From positions 1 to 64,000 of the forward strand of contig JBAXII010000006.1 in NCBI GenBank assembly GCA_037138475.1: a DNA stretch of 64,000 nt, read 5' to 3'. The notes beneath the pieces were generated by a model that was not told the DNA's origin, did not search any database, and was given only the letters and a program-made list of their open reading frames with translations. Of this stretch, positions 41,843 to 50,793 are shown in pieces (position 1 is the first letter of the stretch; each line of letters opens with the position of its first letter). The position numbers and the translations under genes are program-made. This DNA is from JAGOLU01 sp037138475. GTDB taxonomy: Bacteria > Patescibacteriota > Microgenomatia > UBA1406 > GWC2-37-13.

Positions 41843-44261
41843 ACCTTCGAAACTCTCTCTTTGGCTTTGATTCTTTTTCCTTGATAAGCTCAAGTGCGCG
41901 GTCGAGCGTGACTGCAAAGAGATCCTCACCTTTGGGGATGCTGGCGTAGAGCTTGTCCTTTTGGACATAGGGACCGTACTTGCCATAGTTTGCTTTGATC
42001 TCGTTGCCGTCGGGATCACGACCGAGGATGCGTGGGAGCGAGATGAGCCTCAGCGCGATCTCTGGAGTGACATTTGCGACACCGATCTCAGCAGGTATAG
42101 AGATGAAGCGTATTTTGGATTTTGCTGGCGAAAGATCTTCTGCTGTTTTTGATTTCGACTTTACTGATTTCTTTGGTGTGGGTGATTTGTCTGGAGTGCC
42201 CACGGCCAGATAGGGACCGTACTTGCCAGTCTTGATGTAGACTGGATTCCCCTCACCATCCTCACAAAACACATCCTCACTCACCTGTTTTGAGGTTTTC
42301 AATGTCTCAAGGTATGTTTGTGTAATATCTTGGATATCTATCTCATCGGGGATGGTGGCTTTGACCTCTCCAAAGTCTACATAGGCACCAAATTTACCAT
42401 ATCTGATCGGATTCTCTCCACTCACCGCAGGGAGCCTGACGGTCGATATCTCCTTGGGGTCGATACTATCACCCTCGACCTTCACACGCTGCTCGAGACC
42501 ATCTCGTCCGAGGAAAAAGTTTGTCAGATAGGGCACCCATTTGGTAGTGCCCGCCTCGATCTCGTCCAAAGACTCCTCCATTTTTGCGGTAAAAGCGAGA
42601 TCTACGAGCGAGGGGAAGTGCTTTTCGAGGAGATTAGTCACTGCAAATCCTGCAAAGGTAGGCACGAGTTGATTTGATACTTTGCGGATGTAGCCACGTG
42701 CTTGGATGGTGCTGATGATGCTCGCGTAGGTCGAGGGTCGACCGATACCTTCGGTCTCAAGCTTTTTGACGAGTGATGCTTCGTTGAATCGAGCGGGTGG
42801 CTTTGTCTCATGGATATCACTCGCCACCGTCTGTACTGCAAGCTTCTCACCCTTGGTTAGGGTGGGTATCATCTGACTGCTTTCATCCTCGCCGTCTTCG
42901 ATACTGGTGATCTGGTACACCCTTAGAAATCCATCTATTTTGATGGCGGTACCTGTCGTTCGGAAAAAGTATTTGGAGATGTCGTCCTTCGACGAGCTCA
43001 GGGTGACAGGTGGGCTACTCGAGATCAAGACGGTGGTTTGGTCGAGTGTCGCCTCCTTCATCTGACTGGCGATAGTACGCTTCCAGATCAGATCATACAA
43101 CTTGTATTCTTCAGGCTCCAAGCCCAGCTCACTCGCTTGGGGAAAGTGAGATCCTGCCGGACGAATCGCCTCGTGTGCTTCTTGGGCATTTTTAGATTTG
43201 GATTTGTAGGTACGATAGTACCCAGCCCAATAAGACTCCCCATAGAGCTCGATGATTTTCTGTTTTGCACCTTGCAGCGCTTGCTCTGAAAGTGTGACGG
43301 AGTCAGTACGCATATAGGTGATGAATCCCTTTTCATACAGTTTCTGCGCGACTTGCATCGTGTACTTTGAGCTAAATCCGAGTTTGCGGTTTGCATCGAT
43401 CTGGAGACTCGAGGTGATATAGGGCGCTTGGGGATTGCGTTTCACTTCGGATTTTTCGACTGCATCTACAGCGAAGTTTGACTTTTTGATACCTTCGATA
43501 TGTACAGGTGCATTTATTGAGTCTAGTATGAGAAGTGACGGATCGATGAGCTGACCTTTGTCGTCGAAATCTTTGCCAGTGGCAGTTTTTTGTGTGCCTA
43601 TCTGATAGAGCTGTGAAGCAAATGTAGAAGCATCAGCTTTGAACATCGCCTCTATCGATTGGTATCCTGCCTTCTTAAAAATCAATCGTTCTTGCTCGCG
43701 GTTCACGATCAGACGCATGGCTACTGACTGTACGCGTCCTGCTGAGAGGCCGAACTTGATCTTTTTCCAGAGGAGTGGAGAGACGGTATATCCGACGAGA
43801 CGATCGAGGATGCGTCTGGCTTCTTGAGCTTGGACGAGGTTCATATCGATGGTCCGGGGATGATCGAGTGCATCTTGGATGGCGGACTTGGTGATCTCAT
43901 GAAACACCATGCGCTTTGGATTCTTGAGTCCGAGTACTTCTGCCAGGTGCCATGAGATTGCCTCTCCTTCACGGTCCTCGTCGGTGGCGAGTATGACATC
44001 CTTTTCTTTTTCAATCAAGCTCTTGAGCTCCTTGACCGTTTTCTTTTTTAGTGCATCTACTACGTAAAGTGGTTTGAAATCATGTGCAGTATCGATCCCG
44101 AGACGTGCCCATGACTCACTTTTGTATTTGGCAGGTATTTCAGCAGCATTTTTGGGAAGATCGCGAATATGTCCCATGGATGCGCGGACTACATATCCCG
44201 AACCCAAAAACTTGGTGATAGTGCGCGCTTTGGTGGGTGATTCGACGATGATGAGTGTCAT
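41826..44261 (-). CDS. topA: DNA topoisomerase I (type IA)
   Basis: An 811-residue enzyme. The Toprim domain starts TLIIVESPTKARTITKFLGSGY and has ATDEDREGEAISWHLA. The active-site Tyr is in GFITYMRTDSVTLSEQA. Cap and gate motifs RPSTYASII and EGIGRPST are present. The C-terminus has three short Topo_C repeats (GKYGPYLAVG, YGKFGAYVDFG and ANYGKYGPYVQKD) instead of zinc ribbons. It relaxes negative supercoils. Around residues 418-427 the protein is encoded by a palindromic repeat segment (42981-43010). Start chosen at 44261; a five-residue longer version is less likely. Confidence 0.96.
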   Translation of the reverse strand: MTLIIVESPTKARTITKFLGSGYVVRASMGHIRDLPKNAAEIPAKYKSESWARLGIDTAHDFKPLYVVDALKKKTVKELKSLIEKEKDVILATDEDREGEAISWHLAEVLGLKNPKRMVFHEITKSAIQDALDHPRTIDMNLVQAQEARRILDRLVGYTVSPLLWKKIKFGLSAGRVQSVAMRLIVNREQERLIFKKAGYQSIEAMFKADASTFASQLYQIGTQKTATGKDFDDKGQLIDPSLLILDSINAPVHIEGIKKSNFAVDAVEKSEVKRNPQAPYITSSLQIDANRKLGFSSKYTMQVAQKLYEKGFITYMRTDSVTLSEQALQGAKQKIIELYGESYWAGYYRTYKSKSKNAQEAHEAIRPAGSHFPQASELGLEPEEYKLYDLIWKRTIASQMKEATLDQTTVLISSSPPVTLSSSKDDISKYFFRTTGTAIKIDGFLRVYQITSIEDGEDESSQMIPTLTKGEKLAVQTVASDIHETKPPARFNEASLVKKLETEGIGRPSTYASIISTIQARGYIRKVSNQLVPTFAGFAVTNLLEKHFPSLVDLAFTAKMEESLDEIEAGTTKWVPYLTNFFLGRDGLEQRVKVEGDSIDPKEISTVRLPAVSGENPIRYGKFGAYVDFGEVKATIPDEIDIQDITQTYLETLKTSKQVSEDVFCEDGEGNPVYIKTGKYGPYLAVGTPDKSPTPKKSVKSKSKTAEDLSPAKSKIRFISIPAEIGVANVTPEIALRLISLPRILGRDPDGNEIKANYGKYGPYVQKDKLYASIPKGEDLFAVTLDRALELIKEKESKPKREFRRFKKVG
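42981..43010 (-). repeat. Palindromic-repeat segment inside topA
   Basis: GTCGTCCTTCGACGAGCTCA followed by GGGTGACAGG matches the CCTTCGACAAGCTCAGGATGAC family. Frame is kept; it encodes PVTLSSSKDD. Confidence 0.75.
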
Positions 44262-44275
44262 AGGAGGCAACGGCA

Positions 44276-44304
44276 ATGGTAAGGGTCGAGGAGCTGTTTG
44301 TCAA
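44276..44304 (-). promoter_or_regulatory. Promoter of topA
   Basis: TTGACA (44299-44304), 17-base spacer, TACCAT (44276-44281) on the minus strand, 14 bases before the ATG at 44261, so the leader is about seven bases. Confidence 0.65.
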
Positions 44305-44353
44305 ACCAAAGCTGTAACACTGACATGATGGAGACATTGAAAGTAGCCAAGTT

Positions 44354-44455
44354 ACTTATGGCAAAAAGTGCTTTTTCTCCCCGACGTAACTCGCCCCGAC
44401 ACATCGGGACTCACACACAACGTCGTGATCGAAAAACACTCTTTGCCACCATGAG
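44354..44455. repeat. Long nested inverted repeat upstream of topA
   Basis: GGCAAA (44360-44365) pairs with TTTGCC (44442-44447), AGTG/CACT and TTTTTC/GAAAAA continue the stem, CGACG/CGTCG follows, and CCCGA-CACA-TCGGG (44396-44408) closes the tip. Could be a structured RNA or a decayed repeat unit. Confidence 0.65.
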
Positions 44456-44475
44456 AATGCATACAGGTGACTAGA

Positions 44476-45015
44476 TCAAAAAAAGTAATTCTTGACCTGA
44501 AACCAGAGGTACAGGCAGGCTGCTGTGACTATGCCCAGAATAAGAGCCGAGAAGATCTTGGCCTCAAGTGTCGTATCGAGTGGGAAAAATGCAAACAAAT
44601 CAAGCAACACTATCGCGAGCGAGCCACGAGTGACATATCTCCAACCAAGTATCGACCTGCGTTTGAGCAAGGGAAGCGCTTTGTAAATCATTCGTATCGC
44701 CAGTATGCTAACAAGGAGACTCAATACTGATACCAGAAGGTTTGAATTCAGGAACTCATCATAGTAGATCCGACCGGAGAATATCCTCGTGAGAAAGTTG
44801 CGTTCAAACAGGAATGCGAGGAGATTCTTTGCACTCGAGTAGACTGAGAATCCCAGGTAAAAAAGGATGAGAAATGCGAGCGGATATGAGAGCATCACGA
44901 TCACCTCTTTGCCCTCACTGGGTACTTGAAACGGAGCACGTCGCACAAAGTATCTGTCACAAAAGTCCTCGCATGATTCGAAAAATGGGTCAAATATGCT
45001 GAGGAGTGTATCCAT
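44476..45015 (-). CDS. Small four-helix membrane protein, paralogue 1
   Basis: A 179-residue membrane protein with about four transmembrane helices. It shares its plan with the next gene upstream: an N-terminal DRYFVRRAPFQVPSEGKEVIV motif and a C-terminal LYLWFQVKNYFF end. The two are tandem duplicates with three bases between them. Family unknown to me; the conserved APFQ.P motif suggests a specific partner interaction. Likely located in the cytoplasmic membrane. Confidence 0.75.
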   Translation of the reverse strand: MDTLLSIFDPFFESCEDFCDRYFVRRAPFQVPSEGKEVIVMLSYPLAFLILFYLGFSVYSSAKNLLAFLFERNFLTRIFSGRIYYDEFLNSNLLVSVLSLLVSILAIRMIYKALPLLKRRSILGWRYVTRGSLAIVLLDLFAFFPLDTTLEAKIFSALILGIVTAACLYLWFQVKNYFF

Positions 45016-45018
45016 AGA

Positions 45019-45549
45019 TTAGGCTTTGTGATGCGTATAACGATCCTTTACCTGGAACCAGAGGTACATACTGATGATGAGACTCACCAGTGCAGGTCCT
45101 ATGCTAAAAAATATACCCATTATGGAGTGGCTATTGATTAGACTACTGACGACCCCAAGTAACGAACCATAAAACACATATTCCCATCCCGCACGAGTAT
45201 GTGCCTTTAGTCCTGGCAGTGCTGCGTAGTACCATTTGATACTCAAGACGAGCACATATACGTTTAGCGCAGCGAGGATGAGTCCTATCAAGTCAAAGCC
45301 AACCATGCGAGGTCCAGAGAATGGCATCACGAGGACAGATATGCCCATATATGCGATCATAACTGGGATCAACATAATGAGTGCAACTCCCATAAGCACT
45401 GCGCCAACTACAGCCAGTGGATAGGCTATTTTGACGATAAGATCCTTGATCTCTGTAGGAAGTTGAAATGGAGCCTCGCGAACGAGATACTTGTCACCGA
45501 GCGCTTCGATATCTGTGACGAGTGATCTGATACTGGTGTTCTGCTTCAT
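45019..45549 (-). CDS. Small four-helix membrane protein, paralogue 2
   Basis: A 176-residue membrane protein, first of the pair. It has DKYLVREAPFQLPTEIKDLIVK near residue 19, four hydrophobic helices and the ending MYLWFQVKDRY. The first residues before the motif are polar and cytoplasmic. Function unknown. A TAAACT box (minus) lies six bases before the ATG, consistent with leaderless expression. Confidence 0.75.
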   Translation of the reverse strand: MKQNTSIRSLVTDIEALGDKYLVREAPFQLPTEIKDLIVKIAYPLAVVGAVLMGVALIMLIPVMIAYMGISVLVMPFSGPRMVGFDLIGLILAALNVYVLVLSIKWYYAALPGLKAHTRAGWEYVFYGSLLGVVSSLINSHSIMGIFFSIGPALVSLIISMYLWFQVKDRYTHHKA

Positions 45550-45795
45550 ATAAATAGTTTAAATGATATATGTTTAGTGTAGTCTGGTTTTGTGATGTGT
45601 CAACAGGGTGACGTGCACATTCTGCTTTGATACAAGAGCTGAAAAGCTGTCATCCCGATGAAAATCGGGATCCATTTCAATGTAAAAGCACAAATGCATA
45701 GATCCCGTGTCGTAGCACGGGATGACATGCAAGGAACCCTGTCAACGATATTATCGTCTATTACAGGTGACATCGTGTACAGAAACATCCAACCA
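45550..45795. repeat. Palindromic repeat between membrane genes and atpC
   Basis: One complete unit, 45658-45727: TGTCATCCCGATGAAAATCGGGATC at one end and GATCCCGTGTCGTAGCACGGGATGACA at the other. Each end is a hairpin, and the two ends also pair with each other. It lies just after the atp operon (minus strand) and could stabilise or terminate its mRNA. Confidence 0.85.
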
Positions 45796-46215
45796 TCACA
45801 ATGTAGACACTGATCGTGACTTGTGTCGTTTGATCAATCTACTATCTATGATCGATCGACGCATGAGAGACTCTGCCTCTGCTTTGTTTGCGGGATCTGA
45901 GGATTCAGCGATGAGTGTTTTGGCTCGTTCGATAGCCTCGAGTGTCAACTTCTCGTCGATCTCATCCTGACCATATGCCCGTGAGACCAAAAGTTTCATG
46001 GTTCGGCCATTGGTTTCTATGTATCCTCCACCGATGGCGAGAGATTCCTCTCTTGAGCCGTGACGCATAGTCACGATGCCTTCGATCAAAAGAGAAAGAA
46101 GTGGTTGGTGATTTGGAAGCACCGTGATCTCCCCATCATGCGCAGGAAGCGTGATGGAGCTTATCTCCTCCTCCCGAACGAGCTTTTTTGGTGTGATAAT
46201 TTGCAATTTGATCAT
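45796..46215 (-). CDS. atpC: ATP synthase epsilon subunit
   Basis: A 139-residue epsilon subunit. The beta-barrel domain carries LQIITPKKLVREEEISSITLPAHDGEITVLPNHQPLL, and the C-terminal helices follow (LTLEAIERAKTLIAE). Part of the central stalk, it couples rotation and inhibits hydrolysis. Its ATG overlaps the atpD stop (ATGA). Confidence 0.95.
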   Translation of the reverse strand: MIKLQIITPKKLVREEEISSITLPAHDGEITVLPNHQPLLSLLIEGIVTMRHGSREESLAIGGGYIETNGRTMKLLVSRAYGQDEIDEKLTLEAIERAKTLIAESSDPANKAEAESLMRRSIIDSRLIKRHKSRSVSTL

Positions 46216-47576
46216 ACCACTTCTTCAATTCCGCCTTTCATATAAAACGACTGTTCACCTTTGTCATCATGCTTACCCTCAAGGATCTCTTTGAACCCCC
46301 TGATGGTGTCCTCTCGCTTTACATATTTGCCTGGACGCCCTGTAAATGCTTCTGCTACGTTCATAGGCTGGGTCAGGAAGCGCTGCATCTTGCGTGCACG
46401 AGACACGGTTTTCTTGTCTTCTTCAGAGAGTTCTTCCATACCGAGGATGGCGATGATATCCTGGAGATCCTTGTACCTTTGGAGCGTCTTGAGGACGTCT
46501 CTGGCGACTTGGTAGTGCTCTTCCCCTACGATCTCAGGGTCAAGTGCGCGAGAGGTCGAAACGAGTGGATCGATAGCGGGGAAGAGCCCCTGTTCTGCGA
46601 GTGAGCGCTCGAGTGATATCGATGCGTCAAGATGTGAAAAGGTGACGACTGGCGCAGGATCTGTATAGTCATCTGCAGGCACGTACACCGCTTGGATCGA
46701 GGTGATGGATCCTTTGCGTGTTGAGGTGATGCGTTCCTGGAGTGCTGCCATCTCACTGGCGAGTGTGGGCTGATATCCGACTGCTGAGGGTATGCGCCCA
46801 AGGAGTGCTGATACTTCAGATCCAGCCTGTGCAAAACGGAAAATATTGTCTATAAAAAGCAGCGTATCCATCCCTTTCTCGTCACGGAAGTACTCCGCCA
46901 TCGTGACACCTGTCAATGCGACACGGAGACGGTTGCCTGGAGGTTCGTTCATCTGTCCAAAGACGAGACAAGTCTTGTCGATGACTTTCGTATCCTGCAT
47001 CTCATGCCAGAGGTCGTTGCCCTCACGAGTACGTTCACCTACTCCAGTGAATACCGATACTCCAGAGTGGACTTTGGCGACGTTGTGGATCATCTCTTGG
47101 ATGGTGACCGTCTTACCTACTCCTGCTCCTCCGAAAATAGCTACCTTGCCTCCCTTGATAAATGGAGCAACAAGATCGATGACCTTGATGCCTGTCTCAA
47201 ATACTTCGACCTTTCCAGACTGCTCCGCAAATGACGGCGCCTCACGGTGGATCGAGTACTTTTTCTTGGTCTTTGGTGCGGGCATCTCATCAACTGGCTC
47301 GCCGAGTACGTTGAATATGCGGCCCAAAGTCTCCTCGCCGACGGGCACTTGGATGGAGGTGCCGGTATTGGTGACTTCCATGCCGATCCGGAGTCCATAG
47401 GTGCTACCCATGGCCACGGTGCGGACTGCTCCTGGACTCAATACTGCCTCGACCTCGAGGGTCAGCGTGCCTCCCTCGATTTGGACGAGTAGTGCATCAT
47501 AGATTTTTGGCGTCTCCACTTCAGCAAACTGCACATCGATGACGACTCCGCGGATGGATAGTATGGTACCTTTCAT
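46212..47576 (-). CDS. atpD: ATP synthase beta subunit
   Basis: A 454-residue catalytic beta subunit. P-loop GGAGVGKTVTIQEMI, catalytic Glu in FTGVGERTREGNDL, Walker B DTLLFIDNIFRF, DELSEED motif as MEELSEEDKKTV. Six catalytic sites alternate with alpha in F1. The last base pairs overlap atpC. The upstream 71 bases are an AT-rich word repeat rather than a Shine-Dalgarno leader. Confidence 0.98.
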   Translation of the reverse strand: MKGTILSIRGVVIDVQFAEVETPKIYDALLVQIEGGTLTLEVEAVLSPGAVRTVAMGSTYGLRIGMEVTNTGTSIQVPVGEETLGRIFNVLGEPVDEMPAPKTKKKYSIHREAPSFAEQSGKVEVFETGIKVIDLVAPFIKGGKVAIFGGAGVGKTVTIQEMIHNVAKVHSGVSVFTGVGERTREGNDLWHEMQDTKVIDKTCLVFGQMNEPPGNRLRVALTGVTMAEYFRDEKGMDTLLFIDNIFRFAQAGSEVSALLGRIPSAVGYQPTLASEMAALQERITSTRKGSITSIQAVYVPADDYTDPAPVVTFSHLDASISLERSLAEQGLFPAIDPLVSTSRALDPEIVGEEHYQVARDVLKTLQRYKDLQDIIAILGMEELSEEDKKTVSRARKMQRFLTQPMNVAEAFTGRPGKYVKREDTIRGFKEILEGKHDDKGEQSFYMKGGIEEVV

Positions 47577-47647
47577 AAGTAATTAAGAATTAACAATGAA
47601 TAATGAATAATTTTTCTTGATAGTAATTATTAATTCTTCATTATTAA
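47577..47647 (-). repeat. AT-rich word repeat between atpG and atpD
   Basis: AATTAAGAATTAACAATGAATAATGAATAATT and a reverse-oriented copy (AATTATTAATTCTTCATTATTAATTAG) face each other and could form an AU hairpin inside the atp mRNA. Confidence 0.75.
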
Positions 47648-48499
47648 TTAGTTCGCTTCCACGCTCTCTTTGGCGGTGATCATGTCCAAGAGCTCGCTGG
47701 TGATTTTGGTTTGTCGCAATTTATTTCCGATCAGTGTCAAGTTGTATATCACATCAGTTGCATTGTCTGTCGCGCTCTTCATCGCCATCATGCGCATGCT
47801 GTGCTCGACTGCCTGAGATGAGATGACTGCGCCTCTGATGCGCTCTTCAATGATACTTTTGAGGAGTGGCTCGATCAGCACCTTTGGCGAGGGCTCAATC
47901 AGATATTCTGCAGCGGCTGTTTGCTGCTTTTTCTCAGGTGCTATAGCGAGAGGAAGGAGCTGATCGAGTTTTACCTCGGCTCGTGTGGGTGAGAGATATT
48001 GGTTGTACAGGATTTTGATGGATCGGTACTTGCCCGAAAGGAATGAAGTTACTGCCTGGTCAAATATCGCACCCGTTTGCGCCATGGGATGTCCTGTCGA
48101 ATAATCAGAGATGATATCTTTGTCAAAACGACTGATAAGCTGTGCGCCCTTGGATCCGAGCGTCACAAACTCTGTCTCATGCAGATTCACATGCTTCATC
48201 ACATAGCGGAGCAAGTTCACGTGAAACGACCCACAGAGTCCCTTGTTTGCAGATACATAGATGATGAGATCCTTTTGAGAGTCTGAAGACGACTGCTGTA
48301 GGAGTGGCGAGTGAGAGATGTCGATCTTGCCTGCCACAGAGCTGAGTATCTCATAGAGACCATTTCGATATGGTCTGCCATCAGACTCTTCAGTCACTGA
48401 CTTTTTCATCTTTACTGCAGAGACCATTTGCATGGCCTTCGTGATCTTCTTTACATTTTTTACCGATTTGGTCTTTTTGCGAACTGCACGCAGGTTCAT
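47648..48499 (-). CDS. atpG: ATP synthase gamma subunit
   Basis: A 283-residue gamma subunit. N-terminal helix VRKKTKSVKNVKKITKAMQMVSAVKMKK and C-terminal MMAMKSATDNATDVIYNLTLIGNKLRQTKITSELLDMI are the two long helices of the rotor shaft. The Rossmann-like middle holds YVSANKGLCGSFH. Start is four bases after the atpA stop. Confidence 0.97.
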   Translation of the reverse strand: MNLRAVRKKTKSVKNVKKITKAMQMVSAVKMKKSVTEESDGRPYRNGLYEILSSVAGKIDISHSPLLQQSSSDSQKDLIIYVSANKGLCGSFHVNLLRYVMKHVNLHETEFVTLGSKGAQLISRFDKDIISDYSTGHPMAQTGAIFDQAVTSFLSGKYRSIKILYNQYLSPTRAEVKLDQLLPLAIAPEKKQQTAAAEYLIEPSPKVLIEPLLKSIIEERIRGAVISSQAVEHSMRMMAMKSATDNATDVIYNLTLIGNKLRQTKITSELLDMITAKESVEAN

Positions 48500-48502
48500 A
48501 GA

Positions 48503-50005
48503 TTATAAAACGACACTTTCAGCTACCTTCTTCAGCTCTTCCTCATCTTCCTTCTCTAATATCTTCTTCTCATTGATCCTTGCGATCAGCTTTTTGTGGC
48601 TGCGCTTCATAGTCTCCAGATAGGTCTTTTCCCATGATTCGACCGCTTTTACATCTACCTCATCGAGATGGCCGTTGTTGATAGCCCAAAACACCGCGAC
48701 TTCGAATGCGAGATCATAGGGGTTATTTTTACTCTGCTTCAGCAGCTGGGTAGCTTTGGCTCCACGGTTCAAGAACTTTTTAGTCTCTGCATCCAGATCT
48801 GACTCAAACTGTGCAAATGCAGCGAGCTCACGATACTGTGCGAGATCGAGCTTCAGCTTGCCAGCAACTTGCTTCATGGCTTTGGTCTGTGCTGATCCAC
48901 CGACACGTGATACGGAGATACCTACGTTGACGGCAGGTCTCATGCCCGCGTTGAAGAGATCTGTCTCGAGGAATATCTGTCCATCGGTGATGGAGATGAC
49001 GTTTGTAGGGATATACGCTGACACGTCATTTTCAAGTGTTTCGATGACAGGAAGCGCGGTGATGGATCCTCCACCATACTTCTCATCACGACGACACGCA
49101 CGTTCGAGTAGTCGTGAGTGGAGATAGAACACATCTCCTGGATACGCCTCGCGTCCTGCAGGGCGTCGTAAAATCAGCGAGATTTGTCTGTAGGCATATG
49201 CTTGCTTGGTCAAATCATCATAAATCACCAGCACATCCTTGCCCATGTCCATAAAGTACTCAGCGATGGCGGTAGCTGAGTAGGGAGCGAGATACTGGAG
49301 CGCTGCAGGATCAGCAGCTGATGCCTTTAGGACGACAGTGTAGTCCATCGCACCGTGGGCCTTCAGAAGCTCCACGATGGCGGCGACTTTTGAATTCTTC
49401 TGTCCGATAGCACAATATACACAGATGACACCTGTATTTTTCTGATTGATGATCGTGTCAGTGCAGAGCGTGGTCTTGCCTGTGCCACGATCTCCGATGA
49501 TGAGTTCGCGCTGACCACGTCCGATGGGGATCAGTGCATCCACAGACTTGATACCTGTTTGGAGCGGCACAGATACGGACTTGCGTGCGACGACGCCGGG
49601 CGCAATCTTTTCGACGGGGTAGTATTTGTCTGCTTTCACTTCGTCTTTGCCATCCTCTGCGAGTCCCATGGCGTTTACCACGCGACCGAGGATCTGCTCT
49701 GATACGCCGATGGTGAACTGCTTCCCGGTAGCCTTTACACGACTGGATGAGGTGATGTCATCATATTTACCGAGCACTACGATGCCGACATTGTCTGGCA
49801 TCAGATCGACTATCATGCCCTGGACTCCTGTCTCAAATACGACCAACTCTCCAAATGCAGCTTGCTGGAGCCCACTTGCGGTGATGACTCCATCTTTGAT
49901 CTCCTGTACTATACCTACCTCTTGCATGCCTTCGGAAGTACGAGAAGAAGCGATGAGCTCTTTCTCAAACTCTTTGACGAGCTGATTGATTTGGATGGTA
50001 GACAT
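48503..50005 (-). CDS. atpA: ATP synthase alpha subunit
   Basis: A 500-residue alpha subunit. P-loop GDRGTGKTTLCTDTI, nucleotide-binding block RRPAGREAYPGDVFYLHSRLLERA, signature VGGSAQTKAMK. Non-catalytic nucleotide sites and structure of F1. Start at 50005 (MSTIQI) is preferred over an in-frame start at 50053, which lies inside atpH. Eight bases separate it from the atpH stop. Confidence 0.98.
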   Translation of the reverse strand: MSTIQINQLVKEFEKELIASSRTSEGMQEVGIVQEIKDGVITASGLQQAAFGELVVFETGVQGMIVDLMPDNVGIVVLGKYDDITSSSRVKATGKQFTIGVSEQILGRVVNAMGLAEDGKDEVKADKYYPVEKIAPGVVARKSVSVPLQTGIKSVDALIPIGRGQRELIIGDRGTGKTTLCTDTIINQKNTGVICVYCAIGQKNSKVAAIVELLKAHGAMDYTVVLKASAADPAALQYLAPYSATAIAEYFMDMGKDVLVIYDDLTKQAYAYRQISLILRRPAGREAYPGDVFYLHSRLLERACRRDEKYGGGSITALPVIETLENDVSAYIPTNVISITDGQIFLETDLFNAGMRPAVNVGISVSRVGGSAQTKAMKQVAGKLKLDLAQYRELAAFAQFESDLDAETKKFLNRGAKATQLLKQSKNNPYDLAFEVAVFWAINNGHLDEVDVKAVESWEKTYLETMKRSHKKLIARINEKKILEKEDEEELKKVAESVVL

Positions 50006-50013
50006 AGGTGAGA

Positions 50014-50280
50014 TCAGACAAAAATAGTATTGAGACGCGATTTGAGCGAGCAATCGATGCGTTTTGAGCCGACTTCCACTACAAAGCCTGCCAGCAGTGT
50101 CGGATCTACGTGAGCGGTGACCTGTGCTCCTTTGAGAATCTCGTATTTTGATTGGATCTGCTTGACTTCGTCAGTCGACAGCATGTAGGGAGCATAGACT
50201 TGAGCCATGACACTCTGATCTACCAGTCTCGCTTTGAGAAAATTCTTTAGATCTTGACGGAGTGTGGGAGTGAGCTTCAT
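50014..50280 (-). CDS. atpH: ATP synthase delta subunit, C-terminal half only
   Basis: Only 88 residues, about half the normal delta/OSCP length of 180. It keeps the C-terminal region with HVDPTLLAGFVVEVGSKRIDCSLKSRL (consensus 'd..liGG..ir.gd.viD.Si..rL'), which binds the peripheral stalk b subunit. The N-terminal six-helix domain that sits on top of alpha is missing. No stop-laden remnant of it is present upstream: atpF ends ten bases before. The operon position and intact frame suggest it is a functional short form. Confidence 0.85.
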   Translation of the reverse strand: MKLTPTLRQDLKNFLKARLVDQSVMAQVYAPYMLSTDEVKQIQSKYEILKGAQVTAHVDPTLLAGFVVEVGSKRIDCSLKSRLNTIFV

Positions 50281-50289
50281 AGATATATG

Positions 50290-50772
50290 TTATTTGGATG
50301 AGATGATATGCTTCGTGATTTCCTTTTGTGCTTCTGGAGTGAGATAGCTGGCCAGACCCTTCTCGACTGCTGCCTGAGCCATTTGCTTGATATAGACACT
50401 GAGCTCCTTTTGTACTGCGGCGCGCTCTGCGTCGATCATGTCCTTGCCTGCAGTGACGATTTCTGTCGACTGCATTTTGGCTTGGGCTACGATCTCGCTC
50501 TTAGACTCCTCTGCAGCATTTTTGGCCTCAGACATGAGCTCCTTTTGCTTGGCTTTGAGCTCCGACATCATCTTTGTTTTCTCAGACTCCATGGCCTCGT
50601 GTGATGACTGGAGATCTACGGTGAGCTTTTGGCGCTTTGATTCATCATCTTGTTGTTTGCTCATATACGAAAGGAGTGGTTTTGCCACAAACTTTTTGAA
50701 TATGACGTAAAAAACAGCAAAGTTTATGATCTGTGCTATCAAGAGCTTTGGGTCTATGCCGAGTGCTTCCAT
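50290..50772 (-). CDS. atpF: ATP synthase b subunit
   Basis: A 160-residue b subunit. One N-terminal transmembrane helix (LLIAQIINFAVFYVIFKKFV) is followed by a long Lys/Glu-rich coiled coil that forms the peripheral stalk. Because delta is short, contact with F1 may differ from the standard model. It lies 21 bases after atpE. Confidence 0.95.
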   Translation of the reverse strand: MEALGIDPKLLIAQIINFAVFYVIFKKFVAKPLLSYMSKQQDDESKRQKLTVDLQSSHEAMESEKTKMMSELKAKQKELMSEAKNAAEESKSEIVAQAKMQSTEIVTAGKDMIDAERAAVQKELSVYIKQMAQAAVEKGLASYLTPEAQKEITKHIISSK

Positions 50773-50793
50773 AAGTCAATAAAAATATGAGTA

